Shown: piece by piece, positions 52,314-61,523 of the stretch
Layout: every line of letters begins with the position of its first letter
Numbering within the stretch: the first letter of the stretch is position 1
DNA from: Hyphomonadaceae bacterium
GTDB lineage: Bacteria; Pseudomonadota; Alphaproteobacteria; Caulobacterales; Aquidulcibacteraceae
NCBI GenBank assembly: GCA_016791445.1
Contig: JAEUMP010000006.1
Span: 243,632 to 307,631, forward strand
DNA length: 64,000 nt
Reading direction: 5' to 3'
Notes under the pieces: model-generated
The model's input: the letters and a program-made list of their open reading frames with translations, nothing else
The model's database searches: none
Told to the model about the DNA's origin: nothing
Made by a program: the position numbers and the translations under genes

Positions 52314-52808
52314 ATGACCTGGGTTGTGGAGCGGCTCGCCAGCCGGCGCGGCGTGCTTCGTGGCGCCGCGCTGGGCGCCTTAGTCCTTGCCGCCTCGTGC
52401 GCGGCGGCGGAGCCGGTGCAGGCGCTGGTCGTGCATCGTGATCCGTGGTGCGGGTGTTGCCATGTGTGGGTGGCGCACATGCAGCAGATCGCGCGGTTTG
52501 AAGCCTCGGTGCGTGACGAAGCCGATATGCCCGCTCTGAAACGACGCCTCGGCGTGCCAGCGGACTTGGCCTCGTGCCATACGGCCGAAGTCGCCGGTTT
52601 CATCATCGAAGGGCATGTGCCCGCGGCGGACGTTCAGCGCCTTCTGCGCGAGCGCCCACGAGGCGTAGTCGGTTTGGCGACGCCCGGCATGCCGCTTGGT
52701 TCGCCCGGTATGGAGCAGGCCGACGGGACAAGCGAAGCGTTCGACGTATTCGCATTTCGCGCTGACGGATCGCGTGAGGTTTTCACACATCATGTCGCGC
52801 GCGCTTGA
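52314..52808 (+). CDS. DUF411 metal-binding protein, exported
   Basis: This 164-residue protein has an N-terminus with a twin-arginine-like signal (SRRGVLRGAALGALVLAASC). The mature part has the DUF411 motif VVHRDPWCGCCHVWVAHM with closely spaced Cys, a further Cys-His pair (ASCHTAEVAGFIIEGHVPA) and a Met/Gly loop (TPGMPLGSPGME). DUF411 proteins accompany copper-resistance operons and are thought to bind copper in the periplasm. Confidence 0.88.
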   Translation: MTWVVERLASRRGVLRGAALGALVLAASCAAAEPVQALVVHRDPWCGCCHVWVAHMQQIARFEASVRDEADMPALKRRLGVPADLASCHTAEVAGFIIEGHVPAADVQRLLRERPRGVVGLATPGMPLGSPGMEQADGTSEAFDVFAFRADGSREVFTHHVARA

Positions 52809-52851
52809 GAGAAAGCAAATCGCATGCGCGCAGCGTGAATGCTGTCCGCAA

Positions 52852-53268
52852 TTAGCGCCTTTTATTGCGGCGCGTCACGGGTGATGCGGCGAGGTCGTCC
52901 AGGATGGGGCAGTCGGAGCGGTCATCGCCATGACAGTGCTGGGAAAGATCGCGCAGCGTGCGCAGTACGGCGCGCATTTCCATCATGCGCCTTTCGAGGT
53001 CCGCGATGTGCGCTTCGGCGAGGCGTTTGACTTCGCGCGAAGGGCGCTTGCGGTCACGCCACAAGGCAAGCAGCGCGCCGACTTCCTCCAGCGAAAAGCC
53101 GAGATCTCGCGTTCTGCGGATGAATTGGAGGATCGAGACGTCGTCGTCGCCATAATCACGATAGCCGTTGTCGCGACGTGCCGCTGGGCGAAGCAGGCTG
53201 ATGCTCTCATAATAACGGATCATCTTGGCCGACACGCCAGAGCGTTCCGAAGCGTCGCTGATGTTCAT
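52852..53268 (-). CDS. cueR: Copper-responsive MerR-family activator CueR
   Basis: This 138-residue protein has an N-terminal winged helix (NISDASERSGVSAKMIRYYE) and a long dimer helix. The metal loop is HCHGDDRSDCPI with Cys112 and Cys120, the exact spacing and numbering of the copper(I) ligands in E. coli CueR. It is divergent from the P-type ATPase gene and should activate that promoter through the dyad at 53302-53322, and the copA operon through the box at 50814. Confidence 0.93.
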   Translation of the reverse strand: MNISDASERSGVSAKMIRYYESISLLRPAARRDNGYRDYGDDDVSILQFIRRTRDLGFSLEEVGALLALWRDRKRPSREVKRLAEAHIADLERRMMEMRAVLRTLRDLSQHCHGDDRSDCPILDDLAASPVTRRNKRR

Positions 53269-53301
53269 GAGTCTGTTTTCTCGCGGAACTTTTCGAGCTT
53301 G

Positions 53302-53322
53302 ACCTTCCTATTGTGGGAAGGT
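53302..53322 (+). promoter_or_regulatory. CueR operator of the copper ATPase gene
   Basis: ACCTTCC-TATTGTG-GGAAGGT is a perfect 7+7+7 dyad of the CueR type, preceded by CTTG. It lies 53 bases before the ATPase ATG and 34 bases before the divergent cueR start. Confidence 0.87.
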
Positions 53323-53375
53323 GCACGCTCTGTTTCAAGTCAAATCAGGAGCGCGGTGCGATCCGCGTAAGATCC

Positions 53376-55763
53376 ATGAATCAGTCCGATCATCACCACG
53401 AGCATGCCGCACACGCGGACCCCAAGCGCGACCCGGTTTGCGGCATGGTCCCAAAACCCGATACGCCGCACCGGCTGGTGCATGACGGCGAAGAGGTGCT
53501 GTTCTGCAGCGCCGGATGCAAAGCCAGATTCACTGCCGATCCCGCGAAGTACGCCAAGCCCGCGCCTGACCATTCGAGCTGTTCTGCGGTCCAGCATGGC
53601 GCGCATGGACATGCACATCAGCATCCGTCACGGCCGCCGCCCGCGGACGCACCAGCCGGCGCCAAGTGGACGTGCCCGATGCACCCCGAGATCGTGCGCG
53701 ACGGACCCGGCTCATGCCCGATCTGCGGTATGGCGTTGGAGCCGATGACGCCAAGCGCGGATTCTGGCCCTAATCCAGAACTGGTGGACATGCGCCGGCG
53801 CTTCATCGTGAGCGCCGTCATCGCCGTTCCTGTGCTTGCTCTTGAAATGGGTCGCCATCTCTTCGGCGTTGATCGCATCGTGGCGCCGGCGCTCAATCCG
53901 TGGCTCCAATTCCTGCTGGCGACGCCTGTCGTGTTGTGGGGTGGCTGGCCGTTCTTCGAACGCGGTTATCAATCCCTCCAGACACGCCATCTCAATATGT
54001 TCACGCTGATCGCGCTCGGCACCGGCGTTGCGTGGATTTACAGCGTTATCGCTTTGTTGGCGCCAAGCGTGTTTCCGCCGCAATTCCGTGACGCGCATGG
54101 GCTTGTCTCGGTCTATTTCGAAGCTGCCGCCGTAATCACTGTTCTTGTCTTGCTCGGGCAGGTTCTCGAATTGCAGGCGCGCGAGCGCACCAGCGGCGCC
54201 ATCCGGGCATTGCTTGATCTCGCGCCCAAGACGGCGCGGCGCATCACGGATGGCGGCGAAGAGGAAGTTTCTCTCGACGCCATTCTGGTCGGCGACCGTC
54301 TGCGCGTGCGGCCCGGTGAGAAAACGCCGGTGGATGGCGTCGTGTTGGATGGACGCTCCACGCTCGATGAATCCATGGTCACGGGAGAGTCCATGCCGGT
54401 GACGCGCGGTGTAGGCGAGAAGGTGATTGGCGGCACGCTCAACCAGACCGGCTCGCTCGTCATCGAAGCGCAGCGCGTCGGACGCGACACGATGCTGTCG
54501 CAGATTGTGCAGATGGTCGCCGACGCGCAGCGCTCGCGGGCGCCGATCCAGCGCATGGCCGACGCTGTGTCCGGTTGGTTTGTGCCGGCCGTGATCGGGA
54601 TCGCCATCCTTGCCTTTATCGGCTGGGCGTTGGTCGGACCTGAACCGCGTCTCGCCTATGGGCTGATCGCCGCCGTGTCGGTCCTCATCATCGCCTGTCC
54701 GTGTGCGCTGGGGCTTGCGACGCCGATGTCAATCATGGCCGGTGTCGGGCGCGGCGCGCGCGCGGGCGTGCTGATCAAGAGCGCCGAAGCGCTGGAGCAT
54801 TTCGAGAAGGTCGACACGCTTGTGCTCGACAAGACAGGCACGCTGACAGAGGGCAAGCCCGCTGTGGTCGCCATCCAGACCAACGGCATGGAAGAACCAG
54901 AATTGCTGCGCCTCGCAGCGAGCCTCGAGAACCGTAGCGAGCATCCGTTGGCATTGGCCATTGTTGCGGCGGCAAAGGATCGAGGCGTCGCGCTGGTCGA
55001 ACCGAGTGAATTCGATTCACCCACCGGCAAAGGCGTTATCGGCGTCGTTGAAAGCAAGCGCCTGGTCCTCGGCGCGGAACGCTATCTTTCGGAACTGAGC
55101 ATTGATGCGACGCCGCTCCACAGTGCGGCCGAGACGATGCGATCCGATGGCGCCACTGCGATCTATGTCGCGGTGGACGGCGTCGTGCGCGGCGTTTTTG
55201 CGATTGCGGACCCGGTCAAGGCCAGCACGCCGGCCGCGCTTGCGGCTCTGCGCGCAGAGGGCGTGAGGCTCGTCATGCTGACGGGCGATAATCGCACCAC
55301 GGCGGAAGCTGTGGCGCGCAAGCTCGGGCTCGATGAGGTCGAGGCCGAAGTGCTGCCGCAGGACAAGTCACAGATCGTGGCCAAGCTGAAGGCGCAGGGC
55401 CGCGTCGTCGCCATGGCGGGCGACGGCGTCAATGACGCGCCTGCGCTGGCGGCGGCCGATGTCGGTATCGCGATGGGCACCGGCACGGATGTGGCGATGG
55501 AAAGTGCGGGCGTCACGCTCCTGAAGGGCGATCTCGGCGGTATTGTGCGGGCGCGCGCGATTTCCAAGGCGACGATGAACAATATCCGCCAGAACCTGTT
55601 CTTCGCCTTCGCTTACAACGTCGCTGGCATTCCGATCGCCGCGGGCGTGCTCTATCCGCTCACCGGCGATCTACTATCGCCGATGATCGCGGCGGCAGCG
55701 ATGGCGCTGTCGTCAGTTTCGGTGATTGGCAACTCACTGCGGCTGGGCGCGGTGAAGATATGA
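53376..55763 (+). CDS. copA: Copper-exporting P1B-type ATPase
   Basis: The product is 795 residues. The His-rich start ([11 protein letters not shown]) is followed by a YHS domain (DPVCGM at 19-24, [11 protein letters not shown]) and a heavy-metal-binding domain ([20 protein letters not shown]) in place of the usual HMA domain. The transport core has CPC at 441-443, the phosphorylated Asp485 in DKTGT, the SEHPLA motif and [10 protein letters not shown]. It pumps copper(I) out of the cytoplasm. ATG 53376 is the first plausible start. Its stop overlaps the methyltransferase start. Confidence 0.94.
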   Translation: MNQSDHHHEHAAHADPKRDPVCGMVPKPDTPHRLVHDGEEVLFCSAGCKARFTADPAKYAKPAPDHSSCSAVQHGAHGHAHQHPSRPPPADAPAGAKWTCPMHPEIVRDGPGSCPICGMALEPMTPSADSGPNPELVDMRRRFIVSAVIAVPVLALEMGRHLFGVDRIVAPALNPWLQFLLATPVVLWGGWPFFERGYQSLQTRHLNMFTLIALGTGVAWIYSVIALLAPSVFPPQFRDAHGLVSVYFEAAAVITVLVLLGQVLELQARERTSGAIRALLDLAPKTARRITDGGEEEVSLDAILVGDRLRVRPGEKTPVDGVVLDGRSTLDESMVTGESMPVTRGVGEKVIGGTLNQTGSLVIEAQRVGRDTMLSQIVQMVADAQRSRAPIQRMADAVSGWFVPAVIGIAILAFIGWALVGPEPRLAYGLIAAVSVLIIACPCALGLATPMSIMAGVGRGARAGVLIKSAEALEHFEKVDTLVLDKTGTLTEGKPAVVAIQTNGMEEPELLRLAASLENRSEHPLALAIVAAAKDRGVALVEPSEFDSPTGKGVIGVVESKRLVLGAERYLSELSIDATPLHSAAETMRSDGATAIYVAVDGVVRGVFAIADPVKASTPAALAALRAEGVRLVMLTGDNRTTAEAVARKLGLDEVEAEVLPQDKSQIVAKLKAQGRVVAMAGDGVNDAPALAAADVGIAMGTGTDVAMESAGVTLLKGDLGGIVRARAISKATMNNIRQNLFFAFAYNVAGIPIAAGVLYPLTGDLLSPMIAAAAMALSSVSVIGNSLRLGAVKI

Positions 55764-56431
55764 GCACGCCGAATGCATTGGGGGCGGGCCCTGCAGCGAA
55801 GCCCTACACGCCAGCATTGGGCCATAAAGCGCTTACGCCGTTCTACGATGCCGCCATCGCGCTGGCGACGCGTGAGAGCGTCTGGCGCGGTCGCATGATT
55901 GAAGCAATCGCGTTGAAGTCTGACGAGCGGCTACTCGATGTGGGTTGCGGCACGGGTTCGCTTCTTTCGGCGCTGGCGGGGAGAACGCCCAGCGCCGCGC
56001 TTGTCGGGCTCGATCCCGACCCGGATGTGCTCGCACGCGCGAAGCGGCGCGCCCGGGCGCATATTGCCTTCGAGCAAGGGTTTCTGGACGAGGCGTTTGT
56101 TTCGGCGCACGCGCCCTTCGACGTGGTGGCAAGTTCGCTGGTGCTGCACCAAACGCCGCTTGAGACTAAGCGGCGCATTCTGCGGCACATGCGCGAGGCC
56201 CTCCGGCCCGGTGGGCGATTATGCATCGCGGACTATGGACTGCAGTCGAACGGACTCATGCGAATGATGTTCAGGGTGACTGTGCAGGCGCTGGATGGCG
56301 TAGAGGATACCCAGCCGAACGCCGAGGGCGTCTTGCCGGCCTTAATGTCCGAGGCGGGGTTTATGGATATTGACGAGGTCGCCAACGTGCCTACCGCCAC
56401 AGGCGCGATCTCGGTCTGGCGCGCGCGATAG
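55760..56431 (+). CDS. SAM-dependent methyltransferase, class I
   Basis: This 223-residue protein has SAM-binding motif [18 protein letters not shown] near residue 60, the acidic end of strand 2 ([15 protein letters not shown]) and a motif IV-like [10 protein letters not shown]. The substrate is unknown. It overlaps the copper ATPase gene by 4 bases, so it belongs to the CueR-controlled unit. Methyltransferases of this kind recur beside copper ATPases, but the link to copper is not explained. Confidence 0.85.
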   Translation: MSTPNALGAGPAAKPYTPALGHKALTPFYDAAIALATRESVWRGRMIEAIALKSDERLLDVGCGTGSLLSALAGRTPSAALVGLDPDPDVLARAKRRARAHIAFEQGFLDEAFVSAHAPFDVVASSLVLHQTPLETKRRILRHMREALRPGGRLCIADYGLQSNGLMRMMFRVTVQALDGVEDTQPNAEGVLPALMSEAGFMDIDEVANVPTATGAISVWRAR

Positions 56432-56511
56432 TCGTTCTTCACTTGGCGGCGCCTTCAGATAATAATGGCAGGCCGCGCGTGAACCTCGCCGAAGGGTAGT
56501 AGAGTGCCGAG

Positions 56512-57282
56512 ATGGAATTGCTGGCGCACGCACGCATCGTCATGTGGGAGGGCGCCAGCCTCTGGGTGATCGATGCCACCAAGGTCATCGGAGATGAACC
56601 AAGGCGCACGGATTTCCACGCGCATCATGCGATCCAGGTGACACTGGCCCTCGGCGGCTGGTTCAAACTCGATACGGCGGATTTGAGCGTGCGCGGCGAG
56701 GGCGTCGCCGTCGCCGCTGACACGCCGCACATCTATGAGGCCGAAGGTCTGGTCGCGATGATCTTCATTGAACCCGAGAGCCGGTTCGGACGAGCGGTCG
56801 CACGCAATCTATTCTCGGAAAGCAAACTTGCCGCCGTCCCGCGCGATCGGCTGGAACATTTGTGCGCCGGCATCCGGGAGAATTATCGCGCCGCAAAGCG
56901 CGATGACGCGAGCCTCGTTGAGTTAGGGCGTAGCCTATTGGCGGCGTTGGCGGCAGGACGGGCGCAAGAGCCTGACGCACGGATTCGCCGCGTCATAGCG
57001 TGGGCTGCGGATCAGTTAGACGGCCGCGTTAGTCTTGACGACGCGATCGCGATGGCCGGTATCTCCGCGAGTCGTCTGCGCCACTTGTTCGTGGAGCAGA
57101 CAGGGCTGCCATTCAAAACCTATCTGCTGTGGTTGCGCCTGACGCGGGCGGTCGAGCGCATTGCGGCGGGAGTGTCGATCACAGAAGCCGCGCACGATGC
57201 GGGTTTTTCTGATTCCGCCCATCTCAGCCGAACCTTTCGCCGGATGTTTGGCGTCGCGCCGGCCGCGCTCAAAATGTCGTAG
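56512..57282 (+). CDS. AraC-family transcriptional regulator
   Basis: The product is 256 residues. The N-terminal part is a cupin-like sensing domain (FHAHHAIQVTLALGGWFKL). The C-terminal DNA-binding domain has two helix-turn-helix motifs (ISLDDAIAMAG-type segment DGRVSLDDAIAMAGISASRL, then SITEAAHDAGFSDSAHLSRT). It follows the methyltransferase and precedes the Cys-rich peptide gene; the target is unknown. Confidence 0.87.
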   Translation: MELLAHARIVMWEGASLWVIDATKVIGDEPRRTDFHAHHAIQVTLALGGWFKLDTADLSVRGEGVAVAADTPHIYEAEGLVAMIFIEPESRFGRAVARNLFSESKLAAVPRDRLEHLCAGIRENYRAAKRDDASLVELGRSLLAALAAGRAQEPDARIRRVIAWAADQLDGRVSLDDAIAMAGISASRLRHLFVEQTGLPFKTYLLWLRLTRAVERIAAGVSITEAAHDAGFSDSAHLSRTFRRMFGVAPAALKMS

Positions 57283-57297
57283 CCGTTACGTTCAAGT
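57279..57297 (+). repeat. Repeated 19-base element, copy 1
   Basis: GTAGCCGTTACGTTCAAGT straddles the stop of the AraC gene. It recurs with one change at 58441-58459, straddling the stop of the hydrolase gene. Each copy precedes a new gene by about 60-65 bases, so it may be part of a shared promoter. Confidence 0.45.
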
Positions 57298-57357
57298 CCT
57301 CCGCTCTGAGGGGGCCTAGAAACGGGTTGTCACCAACCAGACATCTAGGAGCTTCCA

Positions 57358-57504
57358 ATGACTGAACAAAAGACCATCCCATCCTGCACCTGCGATCAAA
57401 ACCGCAAAGCCCCGACGTCCGCTACGGCGTGTGCGTGCGGCCCGGATTGCAAGTGCGGCACGGCCTGCGCCTGCACGCCGCAGAAAAACTGCCAGTCCGC
57501 TTAG
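57358..57504 (+). CDS. Cys-rich metallothionein-like peptide
   Basis: This 48-residue protein carries nine Cys: Cys10, 12, 25, 27, 31, 33, 37, 39 and 45. Most are in CxC pairs (SCTCDQN, ACACGPDCKCGTACACTP), the metal-thiolate signature of metallothioneins. TAGGAG lies 8 bases before the ATG. It would bind copper(I) or other soft metals in the cytoplasm. It is too short to match the known bacterial SmtA fold fully, so it may belong to a separate small family. Confidence 0.8.
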   Translation: MTEQKTIPSCTCDQNRKAPTSATACACGPDCKCGTACACTPQKNCQSA

Positions 57505-57580
57505 TGGCCGTTGCGTCGCATCGAGGCCGGCCAAGCTGGTCTCGATGCTGCGGCCAAAGACATCAAACAGGATAAAGCCC

Positions 57581-58444
57581 GTGAGACATCTATTCGCGCG
57601 CGGAGCAGAAAGTGGGCGCGACAGTCGTCGTTGGACTCTCAGCGCCGTGCTCGCGTTCGCGACTCTGCTGACCGTCGGCGGGTGCGCCACGAAGACGAGC
57701 GACGATCCCGTGGCGATTGTCGATGGACATCGCGTGGCTTACCAGGTGCTCGGCAATGGCAAGCCCGTCGTCGTGATGATTTCGGGCTTGGGCGACGGCA
57801 TGAGCTCGTTTCGTGATGTCGCCGCCGAAATCGCTGAAGTCGCGACGGTTATCATTTACGATCGCGCCGGTTACGGCGCGAGCGATGCTGTGACGGGACC
57901 ACGCGATGCGCAAGCCGCTGAGCGTGAACTCTCCGGTCTGTTGGCGCAGATCGGCGTGAGCGGTCCCTACGTACTTGTCGGCCACTCAGTGGGCGGTCTG
58001 TTTGCGGAATACTATGCCGCGATGTATCCCAGTGACGTAGCGGGGCTGATCCTGGAGGATTCGCGTCCCGCGGATATCACACGCCGCTGCGAAGCCGCCG
58101 GCGTGGGGATGTGCACGGCGCCCGCATTGGCCGTTCGATTCATGCCGAACGGCGCCCGAGGCGAATTCGCTGCGCTTTCACAGACCATCGCCCAAGTGGA
58201 AGCGGCTGGTTCGGCGCCGGGACGAGATGTGCTTGTCCTATCGCGTTCTGTCGAACCAAACGCGGCGGCGTTCAATCGAATCTGGTCAGTTGCGCAGAAC
58301 GATTTGGCTTTGCGCTATCCCGGCTCCCGCCATTTGGTCGCCAGTCGGTCAGGACACTACGTTCATCAAGACCAGGCCGCGTGGTTCGTCTCATCGGTCG
58401 TCGCGTTCTTGGGGGATGTGACCCGTGAGCAGGCCGCGCCGTAG
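57581..58444 (+). CDS. Alpha/beta hydrolase, lipoprotein
   Basis: From GTG 57581 this is 287 residues. The N-terminus is a lipoprotein signal with lipobox TVGGC. The hydrolase domain has an oxyanion loop (MISGLGDGMSSF), the nucleophile elbow GHSVGGLFAEY and a C-terminal His in SRSGHYVHQDQ, giving a full triad with an Asp in the EDSRP region or nearby. The substrate is unknown. The link to copper resistance is positional only. Confidence 0.82.
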   Translation: MRHLFARGAESGRDSRRWTLSAVLAFATLLTVGGCATKTSDDPVAIVDGHRVAYQVLGNGKPVVVMISGLGDGMSSFRDVAAEIAEVATVIIYDRAGYGASDAVTGPRDAQAAERELSGLLAQIGVSGPYVLVGHSVGGLFAEYYAAMYPSDVAGLILEDSRPADITRRCEAAGVGMCTAPALAVRFMPNGARGEFAALSQTIAQVEAAGSAPGRDVLVLSRSVEPNAAAFNRIWSVAQNDLALRYPGSRHLVASRSGHYVHQDQAAWFVSSVVAFLGDVTREQAAP

Positions 58445-58459
58445 CCGTTGCGTTCAAGT
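58441..58459 (+). repeat. Repeated 19-base element, copy 2
   Basis: GTAGCCGTTGCGTTCAAGT differs from 57279-57297 by one base. It covers the hydrolase stop and lies 65 bases before the DUF3703 gene. Confidence 0.45.
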
Positions 58460-58523
58460 GCGCATGGTCGGTGCGCGTTAGCGTTCAGCATCGCACACGC
58501 GCAATCCCGGAAGGACTTTCGTC

Positions 58524-59300
58524 ATGGAATACTTTGTTGGCGTCGCCGTGGCGCTGGGCGTCGGCCTCTTCACGACCGTTGCCGGGTTGGATCGCGATCG
58601 TTCGCTTTACCCGGTGATCTTGATCGTGATCGCGTCCTACTACGATCTATTCGCAGTCATCGGCGGCGGCGCAGCATTAGGATCGGAAACGCTCGTTTTT
58701 TGCGCGTTCGCCCTCGCTGCAGTCATAGGCTTTAGAACGAATCTTTGGATCGTGGTCGTCGCTTTGGTGGGGCACGGCCTGTTTGACTGGTATCATGGCC
58801 AATTGATTGAAAATGCGGGCGTACCAGCCTGGTGGCCGATGTGGTGCCTGAGCTATGACGTAGCCGCTGGGGCGTACCTCGCTTGGCGGCTGCTTACCGA
58901 AAAGATCCGCGCGACGAACGCTTCGAGCTTCGGCAGACAGATTCATTCTTATGTCGAGGCAGAGTTTGCGGCCGCCAAGGCCGCTGAGCTAGATGGTGAT
59001 CCCGCCAGAGCCTTCCATCATCTGGAGCGGGCTCATGTATTGGGTCAGCGATCCACGGTGCAGCATGTTCGCGCGCATCTGCGCATGCTGTTTTGGGGCA
59101 TTCGCCACAACCATCCGCGCGAAGTCACCGGCCAGTTCTTGCGCGTGATCGGCGCGGTCGCCGGAACCTGGGTCGGACTTGTGCCGGAGGGAAATACCGG
59201 AGGCGGCAATATCAGCGGGTTCAAGTCGATGGCGATCCCCGATGACCTCGCGGGCCAGATTGCGGCGGCCCGCACTTCTGCGCCAAACGCTCACGGATGA
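58524..59300 (+). CDS. Membrane protein with C-terminal DUF3703 domain
   Basis: In this 258-residue protein the first 125 residues hold about four hydrophobic segments (e.g. LVFCAFALAAVIGF). The last 120 match DUF3703: IHSYVEAEFAAAKAAELDGD, then FHHLERAHVLGQRS and VPEGNTGGGNISGF. DUF3703 is found with metal-resistance genes and is usually stand-alone, so the membrane fusion is notable. GGAAGG lies before the ATG. Confidence 0.8.
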   Translation: MEYFVGVAVALGVGLFTTVAGLDRDRSLYPVILIVIASYYDLFAVIGGGAALGSETLVFCAFALAAVIGFRTNLWIVVVALVGHGLFDWYHGQLIENAGVPAWWPMWCLSYDVAAGAYLAWRLLTEKIRATNASSFGRQIHSYVEAEFAAAKAAELDGDPARAFHHLERAHVLGQRSTVQHVRAHLRMLFWGIRHNHPREVTGQFLRVIGAVAGTWVGLVPEGNTGGGNISGFKSMAIPDDLAGQIAAARTSAPNAHG

Positions 59301-59423
59301 TGGGCCGTTGCTCGCCACCTATTCGACATACGGTTCGCACGAGCGGCTTCTCCGCCGTGAGGAGTTCCAATGCGACGCAGTGCATGAACCATGTGTGCGT
59401 CAGCAAGCGCGCGTGTGGCTGGT

Positions 59424-60287
59424 CTAGCGAGACGTCTGCCGAAATGCTCGGGGAGTGATCCCCACAATTCCGGAAAAGATTTTGGAGAACTGGCTGGCCG
59501 AACCGAACCCCGCCATTTGAGCTACTTCGGAAAGCGAGAGCGTGTTGTCGAGCATGATTTGTTTGGCGCGTTCAACGCGCGTTTCAAGCACGAATCTGTA
59601 GGGGCTCGCGCCGGTTGTTTTCTTGAACTGGCGCGTGAAGTGGAAAACGCTTTGTCCCACGATCGCGGCTAAATCTGCGACGGACACGTCGTCGGCGATG
59701 TGCGCGATCACAAAATCTCTGACCGCAGAGATCTGAAGAGACGTGAGGCCTGCGCCGTCAAGCTGGGTCGCGACCTGCGAGCGCATGAGTTCGACGCCGG
59801 CCATGACCGCAAGCGAGTCAGTCATGATCTTGGGCGCCGGCGTGTGTGCGCGCGCGACGTCGCCCAGACGGCTCAAGCAATGCAGGAGGTGTTTGTTCTG
59901 AAAATAGATCGCGGGTTGGAGGTCGCGGTCATTTGGCGCCGTTTCCAGTTCGTCGAGCAACCAGTCCTGATCGAAATAAAGCGCCGTGAAGGAATTACCG
60001 CGCCGCGCGGGCTCGCCCCAGCCGCTCACGCGAACGCCGCGCGGCAGAAACGTCAAACGCGTGCGCATATCGAGTTGGCTCGTTGGCGCTAGATCACCCG
60101 CCATCGTCCCGTCCTTGAGCACGATGTCGTGCAGCGCGAGATAGGCGCTCGATCCCGACCACTCGAATTCGTAGCCGTCTTCGGGCGTTACGATGTGCTC
60201 GATCGTGTAGGGAAGGCGGCGAACGCAGTTGCGTTCGAAGCTGGCCGACGGAGTGCGTGATTTCACGTCGATCGTGGTCTGCGTCAT
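59424..60287 (-). CDS. AraC-family transcriptional regulator, second
   Basis: The product is 287 residues. An N-terminal AraC-like ligand domain is followed by two helix-turn-helix motifs (SVADLAAIVGQSVFHFTRQF, then SLSEVAQMAGFGSASQFSKI). ATG 60287 is preferred over the upstream 60329. It converges on the DUF3703 gene and is divergent from the GGDEF gene. Target and ligand are unknown. Confidence 0.87.
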   Translation of the reverse strand: MTQTTIDVKSRTPSASFERNCVRRLPYTIEHIVTPEDGYEFEWSGSSAYLALHDIVLKDGTMAGDLAPTSQLDMRTRLTFLPRGVRVSGWGEPARRGNSFTALYFDQDWLLDELETAPNDRDLQPAIYFQNKHLLHCLSRLGDVARAHTPAPKIMTDSLAVMAGVELMRSQVATQLDGAGLTSLQISAVRDFVIAHIADDVSVADLAAIVGQSVFHFTRQFKKTTGASPYRFVLETRVERAKQIMLDNTLSLSEVAQMAGFGSASQFSKIFSGIVGITPRAFRQTSR

Positions 60288-60430
60288 GATCGGTATCGTC
60301 GGTCCGTTCGGGCGGGATCGCCAGAGCAAGAATCTACCAGTGAAGCAATAAACGACAAATTAACCTCGTCAAAACACAGTGCGCGCGTGGAGCAGGCGCG
60401 TTTGTCGCCGGGCGCCGGGGGAGCATTGGG

Positions 60431-61486
60431 ATGACGAACGAAACCTCCTGCTATTTGGGGGCGGCGGGACTGGCGTTCGCGCATACGGTCGTCGACCAAC
60501 TTGGTGAGAACGAACTGGCTCCGACTCCGCCGAACTACGAATTGTGGGCGACCTATAGAAGCGGCGCCTATCCCGATCTCAGTCGAGACATTGAAGCAAT
60601 GCTTGGCGATGGGCAGCGGCTCACGCCGGAGCTGTGCGAAGACCTATACGAGCGCCACTTCGCGCCGACGCGCTCATTCGAGCAATTGGTGCAGACGGGT
60701 GAATCCATCGCGCAGGAATTGGCGGGAGCCTTGGCGCATCTGCGCGATGTCAATGCGAGTGCAGGCGGGTACGCCGGAGAACTCGAAACAGCCGCGTCGA
60801 TCATGGAGACTGCAGCCGATCCCTCGACGTTGCGCGCGCTTGTGCGCGGCCTGATCACAGAGACGCGTGCGGTCGCGGCGCGCAACAGGTCTCTGGAAGA
60901 GCGGATGGAAGACTCTTCCAGGCAGATGGAAACCCTGCAGCTCAGTGTGCGTCAGGCGACGCAGGAAGCCGTCACCGACGGCCTCACGGGTCTCGCCAAT
61001 CGACGCCATTTCGATCGTTCGCTCGTGCGTCACATTCGCGAAGCGTCGCGGGACGGACAGTCGCTGTGCCTGATTGTCTTCGACATCGATCACTTCAAGC
61101 AGGTGAATGACACATGGGGTCATCCGGTAGGTGATCAGGTCATTCGCTACGTCGCGAGCACGCTGCGCGGCGGCGCCCCACCGAGGGCGCTTGCTGCACG
61201 TCATGGCGGCGAGGAATTTGCGCTGGTTCTGCCTCAGACCGACGTCGCAGAGGCGCTCACGATCGCCGAAACACTCCGGCAAAAGATCCGTGCGCGCACG
61301 CTCTCGCGCAAGTCCTCGGGTGAGCTCATCGGGACTGTGACGATCTCGGCTGGGGTCGCTGTCCTCAAGGCTGGCGAAGGCCGGGAGTCGCTCGTGCGGC
61401 GCGCGGATGCGTGCCTTTACCAGGCAAAGAAAGCCGGGCGCGATCGGGTCATCGGAGAGGCGTCGAGTTCGGCGGCGGCCGCGTGA
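60431..61486 (+). CDS. Diguanylate cyclase (GGDEF domain)
   Basis: In this 351-residue protein the N-terminal 180 residues are helical with a coiled coil, and no membrane segment is visible. The C-terminal domain has DGLTGLANRRHFD, FDIDHFKQVND and the active-site GGEEF, so it should make cyclic di-GMP. No clear I-site (RxxD) is seen just before the active site, where the sequence is RALAARHGGEEF. It precedes a receiver-like gene by 37 bases. Confidence 0.9.
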   Translation: MTNETSCYLGAAGLAFAHTVVDQLGENELAPTPPNYELWATYRSGAYPDLSRDIEAMLGDGQRLTPELCEDLYERHFAPTRSFEQLVQTGESIAQELAGALAHLRDVNASAGGYAGELETAASIMETAADPSTLRALVRGLITETRAVAARNRSLEERMEDSSRQMETLQLSVRQATQEAVTDGLTGLANRRHFDRSLVRHIREASRDGQSLCLIVFDIDHFKQVNDTWGHPVGDQVIRYVASTLRGGAPPRALAARHGGEEFALVLPQTDVAEALTIAETLRQKIRARTLSRKSSGELIGTVTISAGVAVLKAGEGRESLVRRADACLYQAKKAGRDRVIGEASSSAAAA

Positions 61487-61523
61487 AGCCGCGCGCCTTG
61501 CAAACGTGCCAGCGAGGTCAGGC

